Shown piece by piece: positions 21,256 to 33,353 of a stretch of DNA of 64,000 nucleotides. Within the stretch, counting starts at the first letter, position 1. Every line of letters starts with the position of its first letter. This DNA is from Balanoglossus misakiensis (lineage: Eukaryota; Hemichordata). The notes beneath the pieces are model-generated. The model was not told where the DNA came from and made no database searches. It saw nothing but the letters and a program-made list of their open reading frames with translations. The translations under genes and the position numbers were made by a program. The stretch covers positions 8,804,001-8,868,000 of the forward strand of contig CM082596.2 in NCBI GenBank assembly GCA_040954595.2. Reading direction: 5' to 3'.

Positions 21256-24220
21256 ATGTTTCTCTTCACTGTCGTCTTGGTCATTTGCTCCGTGATAGCA
21301 CGGCCATCCAGCTGCCAAGGTAAGTTTTATTAGTTTCGGGTGAATTTCGGATCAATTTTGAGTCTGTTTTACTGGTGGAAGTGCAAATCGTTCCCAAGTC
21401 CTCATATCATGTACTTGTAGTTTATAAGCCTAAACGTGTGCACCTCTGCAGCCCTGTTCCCGATAAGTCCATGCGTGGCTATGAATTGTCGACTGAATTC
21501 ACCATTCTTTCGTACCTCTATTGTTAGTGCACATTAGAGAAACAAACACGGGTAATTTTCATCCAATGGTTAGAGAGAAACAGAAAATATGGAGAAGGCA
21601 AGCCTGCCTGTGTAGAAATCTACATTTTGGCTTATGAACATCTTGGGGTGACAGTTAACGTGTGCGAGGGTATGGTGCCATAATATCTCCTGACAACGGG
21701 TTTACATGACTTTTTGCGAATGGAACTGGGCTACTTAAACACTCCTTTTATTTTAAATTTAGATGCAATATGTGGAGGTGAAATTCAAAAAGACGACGGA
21801 ACGATTGATTTCACCGGAAATTCTTCAATGCAGACCAATGAATGCACCTGGACAATTTACACCAATGAGAAATCAACAGTCACATCCAAAATTCTTGCCT
21901 GTAAATTGCCTCTGTCAAGTTACATCGAGATCCGGGATGGAGACAATGACAACGAACCGATAATTGGAAATTACACAGACAGGGATTGTCCAAAAAATAT
22001 CGAGTTCATACATGTAGAATATGCATCAACTAATGTAATGTGGGTTCGAATATATTCTCCTGAAATAATGGACGACGAGTGGTCCTTTACTTTATCTTTT
22101 ACAGGTAAGTTTGCAAATGTATACATTGTAGTAAGTAAAAGTTTGAGAATACCCCAAATCAGCAGATAAAGTTTGTATCATGCGCCTATATTAACAAAGT
22201 AAGTACTTGAAGTACATGTATGTTATGCCCATGGATTAATATGGGCATTTCCCATAGACAACACAGGACATGTCACAGGTCAAAGTCAACCGTTCTAGCA
22301 ATCACAGACTGAATCAGAATGGTGCTGGCATGTTATTGACACAGAAAGTTCTTTAGGTAACCAACTGTGGAACGTTGTGATCCGTTTTTGAGCCAATTCT
22401 GCGAAATGCGATTAAAAAGTACTATGAAAAACGTTGGTTTCATTCACTTTCACTTACGCATAACAGAGCTACAGCCAGCCAAAAACTGCGCGAACCCGGA
22501 AGTGAGTGACGTCAGCAACTGTTGTCCGCTGCCGACGCGTTGGAGCGAGCTTATGCTTATACACGCCTGCACTCACGCGACCGACGACGTTAGCACGGCA
22601 ACATATTCTCGGGTAGTAGGCTACAATTTTGAACCAGAGATTCCCTTCTACGACCAAGCGACTGAATTTTACAGAGGACAAAAGTTCATGCAGTTCTGAT
22701 CTCCGATGTGTCCCGTTTGTCAAGGCTTACACTTGGTGTGGTTTCAGTGAAACCATAGACCCTAGAGTCTATGGTGAAACAGACAATGCTGCAATTAAAC
22801 AATACCCTCCCTCGTTGTCTCTCCCTCGTTGTCACCTTTTCGAACCACTTTTCTTACAAAAATACTTAGTCACCTTTTATGGAGTTGAAAAGAACGCAGG
22901 TGCATCGTCCTGCTCTCCAGGTGTAGTACGTCCGTAGTATAATGGAAGCCAATACTATAGTTATTGTATGCATGTTTCGTCTCTTGAAATGTATTAAAAC
23001 TGCCCTTTTTAGTTGCTTTCATTTGATAACTATGCGATCGTCAATAAATGGAAATTAAACCCAAATACGTGTACCAAAAAACGTGCAGGAAGGATTTAAA
23101 ACGGTACGTTTATTATTATCAGCGGCAGTTAGAACAACTTTGTATAGGCCTTACGGTTTGTTCATAAACGTCGACATGCATGGCATCATGGACATTGCAG
23201 GGTCTATGTCTGCACGCATCGACAAATACAATACACGAAGAGCATTGCCTTTGAAAGAAACTTATCCCCGTCGATTTTCCGAATATGTTTTTAAAATCAT
23301 GAACTTGACATTTCGCCATGTCAGATCCGCGCAAAATGTGTCTGTTTATTGGAAATGACACGTCGAACGTGTAAGTTGCTGACGTCACTGTAGTATTTTC
23401 AACGCGCGTCTTCTGCTTGCGCAGGAAGTGAAAGTGAATTAACCCATCGGAACGTTGCCGTTTTTGACACCCGGTTTGTACTTTGAAGCCCAAAATTGAG
23501 GGTGTCGTTCCACTTTAACAGTTTCACTGGCGACACACAACGATGATATCCAATAATGACCTATGACAGTAGATTTCATTTTTTTCAACGTAACGACGAC
23601 GTTGTGCACATTCAATTTTGACCAACACATTTTCATATCGAGTTTACATATGCGGTCGGTATTTTGTATATGAAATGCAACGCATTATTTCATTTCTAGA
23701 TTTTTTTTATACAAAGTGAATACATTATTTCTCACTTTCTCATCCCATGGTAAGCATGTGGTGGCGAAATTGAAGCGACGAACGGTGTGATAGTGTCGCC
23801 GTTTTATCCCGACTCGTACGTGAAAGGTGGTATGTGCAATTGGACGATAAGTACCCCTCAAGGAAGTATTATAGATTCAAGATTCGAGAAATTCAGATTG
23901 CGATACGATGAAGATTTCGTCGATTTGGGAAACAGTCTGAGCAATGGCGTGGCAGACATAGGGCGCTTTACCAATAAGGACAAACCCACGTCTATCACAA
24001 TCGATCCTTCGACGTCGAATGGTATTTGGGTGACACTGCTTGGACATGGTGATCTATCCGGAATTGAAAACGACCCGTATACTTTTACATTTAAATTTCA
24101 AGGCAAGTTCAGCACATTGTCATTCATTATCACACAAACAGCGTCTATATTACCCCTATTTCATGTATGTATGTATGTGTGTGTGTGTACATGTATGTAC
24201 ATGTCTGTCTGTCTGTCTAT

Positions 24221-24287
<67 letters not shown>

Positions 24288-27200
24288 TTTGTATTTGTTT
24301 TGTTTATTTTTGCATTATAGCAATAGGTGGTAATGGCGGTGACATATACGCATGGAAAGGTTTTGTGTACTCACCGGGGCACCCTATACGTCCTTACCCG
24401 AGAGATTCCATATTTAATTGGACCATTCACTGTCCGAGTGGAACTATAGTCGTTGGGAAATTTGAGCTACTGGTGCTCGATATTTATGATTTCATCACCA
24501 TTTTCGATGGAGATGACCAAACTCCATTTAAAATATATGAGCATGGGGACGATTATAGCGACGAATTTAACACAACGGGCAATACAATGGTAGTGCAGCT
24601 TGATTCAGAGTGGTTTGGTGACCTAGGGTATGGATATTTTGAGCTCTACTTCGAAGGTAAGTTTTGCAAAAGTATTCAAAATTATTTTCATTTTTTTTAG
24701 CTTATTACAAATAATTGTGCTGAAGAAAACTTTCTGAAAACGAGTAAATTTCGTTCACTTTCGACCGGAATATGATTTATATGAGTGTACTAATCTATGC
24801 TGAATCATCCAGCAACGTATCTTTACTATATTGTTCCTTCTGTATTTTGCATTTGCAGGTAAATTGGTATCAACTACGGAATCTGTCAGCGGTTATAACG
24901 GTTCAGTATTTTCTCCCATGTACCCGTACCCATACCCACTGAACCTCGAATATACAACGGAGATATCTACACCTGAAGGAACCATCATGTATTTAAGATT
25001 TCTCGAGTTGGAGTTGAGAAGAGGCGACAATTTGTCTGTGTATGATGGCGATGGTAACCTACAGGTCGTGTACCAATCTGGTGCTTCTCTCGAACTTCTA
25101 GAAATACCCATGAATGTTTCCTACCTTCTCCTGTACTCGGGAAATGAAGACAACTCTAGTTTTGGAACTTATCGTTTGGATTACCAAGGTAACACATTGT
25201 ACTTGCAAAGTGTAGAGTCAACTTAATTGATTCAACGCGCACGTCGGTTGCTATGCATGGCTTCTATAGTCCGTGTGGTAGTTTGAAGTTTACTCTGCAA
25301 GTTGCGTGTAATCATCTTTCAACCCACAGGTTCATACGTCTGCTTTCCTCCCGACGATGAAATTCACGCGGAGATATTTCCAGACGACGATTTTTATGAT
25401 CCCGGCGACACTCTGATGGTGATCTGCCATGAAGGATATGATCTCTCGACAAACTACTCGACCGTTACTTGTGGAGATGACGGGAACTGGAACACAGAAA
25501 TGCCTGATTGCGTTGGTAGGATAGAGAATTGTGTATGGTAACGTTACAAAACTGTCAACCCCGCATCTGAAATCCTATTTATACGAACTTTGTACCAAAT
25601 TATGCCTCATTTAACAAACACGGCTGACCTTTTACATGTGGTAACTAAATTTTTCATGCGCTTTGTCGGTCGTTGAGAGAACGTGTAGTTCCACCACAGA
25701 TTTCCCTTAGATGTGTAATGCACTATTTGTATATAACTTGGTGTGTAAGTGTATCTAAATTTATTAATTTATATCTTCCCTGTCTTCACAGTTGTGTCAT
25801 GCGGAGACCCAGGTAAACTAGAAAACGGTGACGCAGAAGGTGATGATTTCACCTATGGTAGCAACGTCACGTATCACTGTCACGAAGGATACACACTGAA
25901 CGGAACCGATACGATCACGTGCCAGTCGAGTGGATCCTGGTCTGCAGAGAAGCCCGTTTGTACACGTAGGTTGATGGTTCCTTTTCTTATAGCACAGCAC
26001 AGTCAGCGGTAGCCTGGAGCAGAGGATCAGTGAATAATGATAAAGCTCTCAGTGTCAGATTATCACCTGATCTATTTGCTATGCCTGACGTACATCGTGA
26101 ACAACGGAATAAAGATGCGATTTGGTTATATTGGACGTATAATGCACATGCGCTGTACAGTTTACAACGATGTAAAGAACTCTTTTATGTATTAATGTAA
26201 TATATGCATCTTCCCCTTATACCAGCCGTTAACTGTGGTGAACCTGATGACGTAGAAGATGCCGAGAAGTCTGGCGACTCGTACCTCTATGACGACATAG
26301 TGGTCTACGAGTGTAATGAAGGGTACCAGTTCGAAAGCAACGTGACGTATGTCGTGTGTCAGGCCAACGGAGAGTGGACTGAGCTACCTGCATGCTTACC
26401 TGTTGGTAAATAAATATCACATAGTTATTATTAGTTATGATTTTCGCATAAGGATACAACTCCTTGTAACCAGCATGTATGTTGCCAAAGTTAGGGTCTC
26501 ACCAAAACGTGCCCAATCTATTGGGCGTCGCAAGTACAGGTCGAAGTTACATTACAAACCTAACAATTTTACTGCAAATGATGCGATGTGATGTTAAACA
26601 AAGTCATAAAAGGGACAATGCAAAATACAAACTAGATTTCAGTGTCATTCCAAAACAAATGGATCCCCTCTTATGTAGATATAAGTTTATTTTAACCACG
26701 TCATTGCTGTTACAGGCCAGACCAGTGGTGTCAGCATTGCAGGTAAGGTCATATTATCGGGGGGTTATAAATTGTGGATATTGGGGACATAAAAGCTATG
26801 TTTACAAAAATTAAAATTTTAATGAGCTGTATAATAACACACGTCTCTTGGTATTTGATGTTGTCTTAGTATTTACTTTTCCATTCATCTTACCCATAAC
26901 TATAAATATTCTGTCCCGTTATTAAGCTGCCCATCCGATGAGTCTTCTGTTCATCCAAAATGTTGGATAATGGTATATCTCAGCGAAAGTGTAAAAACAT
27001 GCAGTTGTATCTTTTGAAACTGGATGATTTTAATTATTTTTTCCAGGAATTGTTTGCTTAATCATCCTGATACTGGCGATGGTCATTGGTGGGACTGCTA
27101 TTGTTTTGTTTCTGAGAAGGTAAATCTGTATTTCAAAACTGTGGTTAATTTCAATGTTACTTCCACGATACGTGTAAATCGTTAGGGCAAGTGTTGATAT

Positions 27201-27806
27201 CTTATTAAAACGATATCACACTATATACCATACGTCCCAATTTTGATTCAGCTGAAAATTGTACCATATGCCGTCTTAGACGTTTAACTGTCGAGTGCAA
27301 TTAATTCCAGGTCACAGAAATGTGTATGTACCATAGGAAATGGAAAAACTGATGATCTGGATGATCTGAGTACCAACGAGGCAAGGGGTCCGGACCCTGA
27401 ATACAAAAATACAAGTAACAATTTCAAAAGCACTGAAAACAATACAGCCCCTGCTGACAAATCCAGTCTACATTCTCGGGTCTACGAAAATGCAGGGGAG
27501 AGCGTCTCTTACGGAAACACCGTTGTTGATGGCTTCGGCGAAAGTTCGTATGTTAATGTCGACGGACGCAATCGTAATACAAATGCAAATCACATTGGTG
27601 ACGTCTACCAGCCCCTCGGTCATGTACAGGAGGAGAGTTACGCGAAACTCACAGGCGTGGATAACCCCGAGTTGAGGAAACTACACCCCGGGTTCAAAAT
27701 GAACGAATTTCACGACAGCGCAGAACAAGCTGCCAGTGCAGAAGACGACACTGCTTATGCCGGGGTTTGTGACTCAGGATTCGTCGCTTGTGAACCGACC
27801 ACTTAA
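21256..27806 (+). CDS. Single-pass CUB/CCP receptor with tyrosine-rich cytoplasmic tail, complete, 11 exons
   Basis: Exons: 21256-21319, 21763-22104, 23755-24102, 24321-24656, 24859-25188, 25330-25515, 25792-25965, 26226-26405, 26716-26742, 27047-27119, 27311-27806; 851 codons. All extracellular junctions are phase 1, as in shuffled modules. Order: signal peptide (MFLFTVVLVICSVIA...), CUB1 (22-135, four Cys), CUB2 (136-251, two Cys), CUB3 (252-363, one Cys), CUB4 (364-473, none), CCP1 (474-535), CCP2 (536-593), CCP3 (594-653), short linker, transmembrane helix (about 663-685, IVCLIILILAMVIGGTAIVL), basic stop (LRR), tail 687-851. Tail tyrosines sit in YKN (718), YEN (745), YGN (754), YVN (767), YQPL (786), YAKL (797) and YAGV (836). 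CUB and CCP modules bind proteins or glycans; YxN motifs fit Grb2-type SH2 domains when phosphorylated. I do not recognise a named orthologue. Intron 3 has a GC donor. A receptor or adhesion role is inference. Confidence 0.9.
22365..23513. mobile_element. TIR element in receptor intron 2 (about 1.15 kb)
   Basis: The left end reads CTGTGGAACGTTGTGATCCG; the right end in reverse complement reads AAAGTGGAACGACACCCTCA. Further in, both arms hold TTCACTTTCACTT (22447 region; reverse complement near 23430) and a GCTGACGTCA/TGACGTCAGC pair. The arms are imperfect over about 90 bases. No transposase frame is evident. The interior is CpG-rich compared with the intron. Confidence 0.5.
24165..24290 (+). 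repeat. Compound microsatellite (GTAT, GTCT, then ATTT) in receptor intron 3
   Basis: Runs of GTAT/GTGT are followed by three GTCT units and then about 20 uninterrupted TTTA units, ending some 30 bases before the exon 4 splice acceptor at 24320. Confidence 0.9.
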
Positions 27807-27810
27807 TGAA

Positions 27811-27816
27811 AATAAA
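27811..27816 (+). terminator. Candidate receptor polyadenylation signal
   Basis: AATAAA only five bases after the TAA at 27804-27806. I see no other canonical hexamer in the next few hundred bases, so the 3' UTR may be extremely short or a variant signal is used. Confidence 0.35.
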
Positions 27817-28469
27817 TGTGGCCGACACGACGTAAACTTTATTTGAGTGCCAATACGCTTTGCAATGGTTTTACTTGAACATTGGGCAAGATGACGTCAG
27901 ATTACATTCTTAAATTAATTTCGTATTTAGCTTTCAGTCATGAAATTGTTCGGATGACAATCAAAAACATAGCAGAACAAAAATTGACTAGTTTTTACGT
28001 TGCTAATTTTTGAAAACTTATTTTTATAACAACACAAAGTCTTGATCACAAGCTTGTCGAACGATTGCAATGGTCGTACATTAATTTAATACTTCGTCAT
28101 CCAGTGAATAAGCTGATGGCAATGCAGCTTAACATTCTTTTGTTGTATTCAAGTTTTATCTGACCAACGTGTTAATTTTGTAAAGCACGAACATCAGCGG
28201 AACTGTAAATTTGTGTCACGCGCCGCATGTATTCTTATTTACGGTGTTGTCCATATCGACACAGCACCGCCATACTGGCTGCGGCTGGCTACTATAGCTG
28301 TTCAGTATATTATAATATTTCCCCCAACAAGAGCCTGGCCACATTTAAGAGATGACATTCTATCAGATGCAAGATGCAGAAATGGTCAATCTTCTGCACA
28401 CATCATTTCAGCCTGTCTACCATGATAATATTTTAATATGGGAGCATTATTATATTTTCACATAAGTTG
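27817..28469. other. Spacer between the receptor gene and its tandem copy
   Basis: AT-rich sequence with no supportable gene. The duplicated 5' flank begins soon after. Confidence 0.35.
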
Positions 28470-29601
28470 TATGTATGGTCAACGGCGCGGCGCAATGCAG
28501 GCGCTAGTGCCATGTTTCACTTAACAAAACAATATTACATTTTCTTCCGTCTACTGCATGTCTTTTATCTCTTTATCTCAGTGTGGGTGTTTAAACGGCC
28601 AGTCCAGACCTTAGGACACTGAACAAAGTCTGATGGATGTTTTTATGCTTTGCCGAACAGGACAGTCAAACATTAACTGATTCAATTCAGTCTGGTGACC
28701 ACCACCATCGAGTTCCAAGTTGTAAATCCGCAAAGTTGAAACATTCAGTACAGAGTATAAAATCAAAACGGCCGTGGACTACGTAGTTTTCTTTGTGTAT
28801 AAATATTTACGGCATAATCCTTCCATTCTCGAGTAAAACAATCTCTCATATAATGTATAATCTCGTTTCGTCACAGAAGTTGGTAGTTGGTGCAAATATC
28901 AAAGGTCGCATCGGAGATCGACCATATACAAGGCTTTGGCGTTTATTGCATGTGCGTTTATGACTTTATTGTGGTCATCATGACAACTATTAAAATTAAT
29001 TTCATCTCACCTAATTCAAGTTTTCTGTTGCTTCGATACCACAGACTGTGTCTATAAGGCAAAAATCTCTTTCTCTGTGCTGACTGAAATTATCCTGATT
29101 TTTACTTGAAATGTTGGAATATGTTCTTCATGTCGAATCATGATCACGAATTGGGTGATAACCATATTTGGTGTAAGGTATCGTCGTCTGTAGTTTATGC
29201 GTCCATTACTAACAAACAGTTGATGTTTTACAAACAACTTGCCCCTACAAAATAACTTCACCTTTTTAAACTGAAATTCTAGTCTGGCCACATGTCTCAT
29301 CACTGGCGAACATGGAAAGAAACAAACAGATTTTATCTGTTGCGTTTTGCTGCACTTCTCATCCACTGATACTGCCAATACGTGTTGAGTCGATTTTTGG
29401 AGGTTACCATGGTACGAGAGGATTGAATAGTTAAATCAGGAAGTATCTTTGACGACTTCTGTCTCTCCATTGAGGACAGAGGCAAAAAAACTCATCGTGT
29501 AATCATGCATAAAATGCATATTTTAATTTCTACGTGACATTTTAACCAGGAACTCGTCTGGGATTTATTTTTAGGATTTCTCGCCATGTAAGTTGGACAC
29601 C
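28470..29601 (+). repeat. Duplicated 5' flank of the receptor gene
   Basis: From about 28475 to 28860 and again from about 29450 to 29601, this region matches 20745-21255 in the same orientation (GGCGCGGCGCAATGC, TTTCTTCCGTCTACTGCATG, GATTTCTCGCCATGTAAG). About 600 bases around 28860-29450 have no counterpart upstream of the first gene and look like an insertion in this copy or a deletion in the other. Confidence 0.7.
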
Positions 29602-30452
29602 ATGTTCCTCTTCACTGTCGTCTTGGTCGTTTGCTCCGTGATAGCGCGGCCATCCAGCTGCCAAGGTAAGTTTTATTAGTTTCGGGTGAATTTCGGATTA
29701 ATTTGGTTGGGTCTGTTCTGGTGGAAGTACAATCGTGACTAAGAGGCCTCTTACTTGTAGTTTATAAACTTGTGGGCGCACATCTGTTGCATGTCGTCGA
29801 TAAGTCCATGTAGCTATAAATTGTCGACAGAATCCACCATTCTTTCGCATCGTCTCCTATTATTGCTGTCACTTATCAGAACGATCCAAACACGCCGGGT
29901 TGCTTGCATGATGGGTGAGAAAGTGAAAGTATTGAGAAGACAAGTCTACCAAATATGCAGTGAACTACTGAGAGAGCAGAATTCATAGCCTTTGTCGACT
30001 TTTGTTGTATATTAATTTTGCTTACCTCGAGGTCACAAAGGAAAATTTGTGTAAAATCCAATATTTTGTGGTTTAGACCTATTGTGCGGAACACTTCTTT
30101 CAACGTCATGAGCTTGAGTTGGGCATTTTATTTCAATTGTCTCCGTTGTTCATTCACTGGATATTTACTTGTAGATGCAATATGTGGACGCGAAATTCAC
30201 AAAGACGAAGGAACGATTGATTTCATCGGAAGTTCTTCGATGCAGACCAATGAATGCATCTGGACAATTTACACCAATGAGAAATCAACAGTCACATCCA
30301 AAATTCTTGCCTGTAAATTGCCTCTGTCAAGTTACATCGAGATCCGGGATGGAGACACAGGCAACGAACCGATAATTGGAAATTACACAGACACAGATTG
30401 TCCAAATAATAACAACGATTACATACACAATGTACATGTAGGATATACGTAA
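29602..30452 (+). pseudogene. Truncated tandem copy of the CUB/CCP receptor (signal peptide plus part of CUB1)
   Basis: Exon 1 (29602-29665) encodes almost the same signal peptide (MFLFTVVLVVCSV...) with the same phase-1 donor. Exon 2 begins at 30175 after a TTGTAG acceptor and follows CUB1 closely (AICGREIHKDEGTIDF, CIWTIYTNEKSTVTSK), with all four CUB cysteines. A TCA serine codon of the intact gene is TAA here (30450-30452), removing the last strands of the CUB domain. Similarity stops soon after; no CUB2-4, CCP, transmembrane or tail exon follows. As it stands it could encode a secreted fragment of about 113 residues. It is probably a decaying partial duplicate, though expression of the fragment cannot be excluded. 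Confidence 0.8.
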
Positions 30453-30469
30453 ACTAATACAATTTTGGA

Positions 30470-31400
30470 AAAAAAGTTACCAGTTAAATAACATACCCAT
30501 TATCGCGTTTGATCTGTTCATCCCTAAACTATTCAACTTGGACAATGACTGCCATGATAAGTCCTGTTACCCCCACAAACAATTTTTGAAACATGAAAAC
30601 CAATGACTTGAATCCATTTCAATCAAAACGCACTAAAATAACAGCCACTGCTACCAAAAGAACCCCGCATCTAACACCACCACCAATGAACATGTATTTT
30701 GTCTGAGTGTGATGACAAAACATAGACATCAAGACAATGAGTTATAACATGTTCCTCCCACACTTCACAAGACCACCAAAACTTTCCCCTGCCTCAATAA
30801 CCGGCACTAATTCCCCACAGAATAAAACTTGCACATTTATTACAAAACTGCATTTGCTGCATCCGAAAACAAAGCCACACAACAAATCAGCGTGAACTAC
30901 GTCATCGACAATGACTTGTTAAAATAAGGGCCAATCATCAAAACGGTGGCTTATGTTTTCTTTAAGTAAGTTTCCAACTCCTTTTAGAATAGTTTTTCAA
31001 CGAAATGAATGAACAAGTAGTAAAATACTTGAATACATAAAATGGCAAGAGAGATAATAAAGTTATAATTTTTATTTGGTTTACTTATTTAACATCCCAA
31101 TTGGTCTGGTCCTGGGACATACGCGTGTTGGCTCCCATACAAGATTTTCGCTAGTTCCTAATCCCCTGGTAGTGTGGTTTGCGCGCGCGCGGGAATATTC
31201 ATTGTGTATTTGTAGCAGTATAGTGTGAATGTTAATCGTTTAGGCCTACCACTGCAGGGGACCGAGTACAGTACATGTAATAATCCACGCGACGTTGGGC
31301 AATCTGTAGGTAGATTATCTTTTATCAATAATCAAGTGTTCTTTTACAGTTATTTACAACATCGACAAACAACAGCACGGAATGCCGCATTCTTTTATAA
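30470..31400. other. Intergenic DNA, no gene seen
   Basis: AT-rich sequence without coding features. A CGCGCGCGCG tract occurs near 31185. Confidence 0.3.
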
Positions 31401-31405
31401 AAAAA

Positions 31406-31520
31406 TATTTAAGCAATAACCCCCGCCGCAGGCGGGTATACGCGAGATTTGGGTACAATTCGAGACATATAGCACGAGCCGTCAGGCGAGTGCTATATGG
31501 AGTGAATTGTACCCAAATCG
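31406..31520 (+). mobile_element. Hairpin element, subtype with GGGTACAATTC stem
   Basis: GATTTGGGTACAATTC pairs with GAATTGTACCCAAATC, and inside it CATATAGCAC pairs with GTGCTATATG. A small CCCGCC...GGCGGG hairpin precedes the stem. It starts AAGCAATAACCCCC, like the other hairpin elements. The layout matches the element at 15088 although the stem sequence differs. Confidence 0.6.
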
Positions 31521-33057
31521 AGTTCTTGTTTCTGGCTTCTTCGTTGTTTCGCTGTTTCGCAGAATATAACTAGCCTGGGTAGTTATATTTTGCGAAACGA
31601 CGAAACAGATTACGCTCGAAACTATGAATAAACAAAATATAACTGATATTTTTTACGTGGCGTTGGGGGCGATGTTTCCTTGCCGTGCGTCATATCATGG
31701 CGGTCGGTTTGAGTGAACTTCCATCGCTTGGTTTGAATGGAGCGCTAATCCCTCGGAATGGAAATATTATTTACGAAATACTGGTTCCAAGTATTCGCGA
31801 GAAGTCCGGGTTCAAGATTGATCATAGACAGTAGAAGTTTCTAGTGTGGTTAGACAGTGAGAGTAGATATATTGCCCAACGTGTTGGAATGGAACATAAT
31901 GATGACGTCACGTGTCATGGCGCTGGTAATATTCGAGATGGATGTCGTCACAGAACCTGGAGAATATTGCATCATGATTTGTGTACGCGTTTAATCCAAT
32001 TTTCTTGCTGGAGTCCGCTCTGAAGATGGAACACAGTGTGCATGGAATGTTGTTGGTCGACTTGAATGCTTCAGTGAGTATTATTTATCATGTTCAATGT
32101 TGTTTATGCCGTGACTTGCTGCAGTTTTGCAGCCCCTCCGTCTCCCCTGGACGATTGTTGTTTTTATGCCGTGACATGACGTAATTCTTCCTAAACTGGC
32201 CATCTTCAACAGGTTGAAAATTTTCCCAGTTCAGTTGTGCGCAACTAGCTGAATTACAGAAATGTGGTAAACAGATACAAAAATTGGCTCATTCGAAGAA
32301 AGTTGCCACGTTGGCTCCGGAAAAGCCAAGTGTTACTGCTGGACATCACAATGTCTGAGGGTGTTCATATTTTTCCAGTCTGATAGTTCGGGGGGGGGGG
32401 GGGGGTCATTTCCTGTAGTTTTTGTCACGGGAACCTGATACGATTTACAATGCGTATGTCTTGTATATCTATTTGTACGTTTCAACAAAATATTTTTCTC
32501 TAGGGGACTTTTCAGAATTTACTTCCAATTTTCTTACCTTCCTGGTGATTTTTTCCATGCCCCCCCCAGTAAATTGTGGAGAAAATCTGTGCCCCCCCCT
32601 TAAATTTCCTGTTTTTTTCCGTGGTCCCCCAATATATACATGCATGTACGGCACATACAGTCTGACAAGTTCATCACTCTTTGCAAGAACAATCAAGAGA
32701 TCATTTACTCACTGTATAACCAAGTTTACAGGGGACAGTAAAATCATGTTTTTGCAGGGACTGCAAGTGGCACACTTTTGGGAAGCCTAGCAATGGGCAA
32801 CTATTGATGGTAGTTTTCTGAAAATAAGTTAATTATGACAAAAACTCCTGTTGCAATGGGCAACTAAGATGGTAGTTTTCTGAAAATAAGTTAATTATGA
32901 CAAAAATTCCTGTCACTATGTTCACTACATCAAACACTATTGTTGTAAAGAAGACATGTCAAAAAACACTGAGTCAGGTCTTTTGCATCAAAGGTTTTTC
33001 AAATATAATCGTTGTATCTAATTATCAAGCAGAGTGTCATAGTATTTGTTTTATATT

Positions 33058-33190
33058 TAAGCAATAACCCCTACCGCAGGCAGGTATACACGAGATTTGT
33101 GTACAATTCGAGACGTACAGCACTAGCCGTTAGGCGAGTGCTATATATATGGAGCGAATTTTACCGACTGAGACGGGGATTATTGCTATT
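33058..33190 (+). mobile_element. Hairpin element inside duplication A
   Basis: It begins AAGCAATAACCCCTACCGCA and ends GGGGATTATTGCTATT, so the outer GCAATAACCCC/GGGGATTATTGC pairing is kept. The inner stem (GTACAATTC against GAATTTTAC) is partly decayed. The AGCACTAGCC...GGCGAGTGCT core is present. Confidence 0.5.
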
Positions 33191-33191
33191 A

Positions 33192-33353
33192 CAGTCAAAC
33201 CTGTCTATAGTGGCCAGTCAAGGGACTTTACCAAACTGGCCTTTCTAGACAGGTGGTCTTTATAGACAGATTAATTTATACACGTATAAATTGCACAGGG
33301 ACTGTAACTAAGTGGTCACTACATAGAGGTGGTCACTAACACAGGTTTGACTG
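33192..33353 (+). mobile_element. Mariner/pogo-type MITE (162 bp) in duplication A
   Basis: Starts CAGTCAAACCTGTCTATAGT and ends CTAACACAGGTTTGACTG, flanked by TA on both sides as expected of Tc1/mariner-superfamily insertions. It is non-coding. Confidence 0.75.

Noticed and set aside
24167-24320. Long hydrophobic peptide (repeating IYLF) leading into CUB3
   Set aside because: It is the translation of the (TTTA)n microsatellite in intron 3. The CUB3 exon begins at 24321 after a proper acceptor and fits phase 1.
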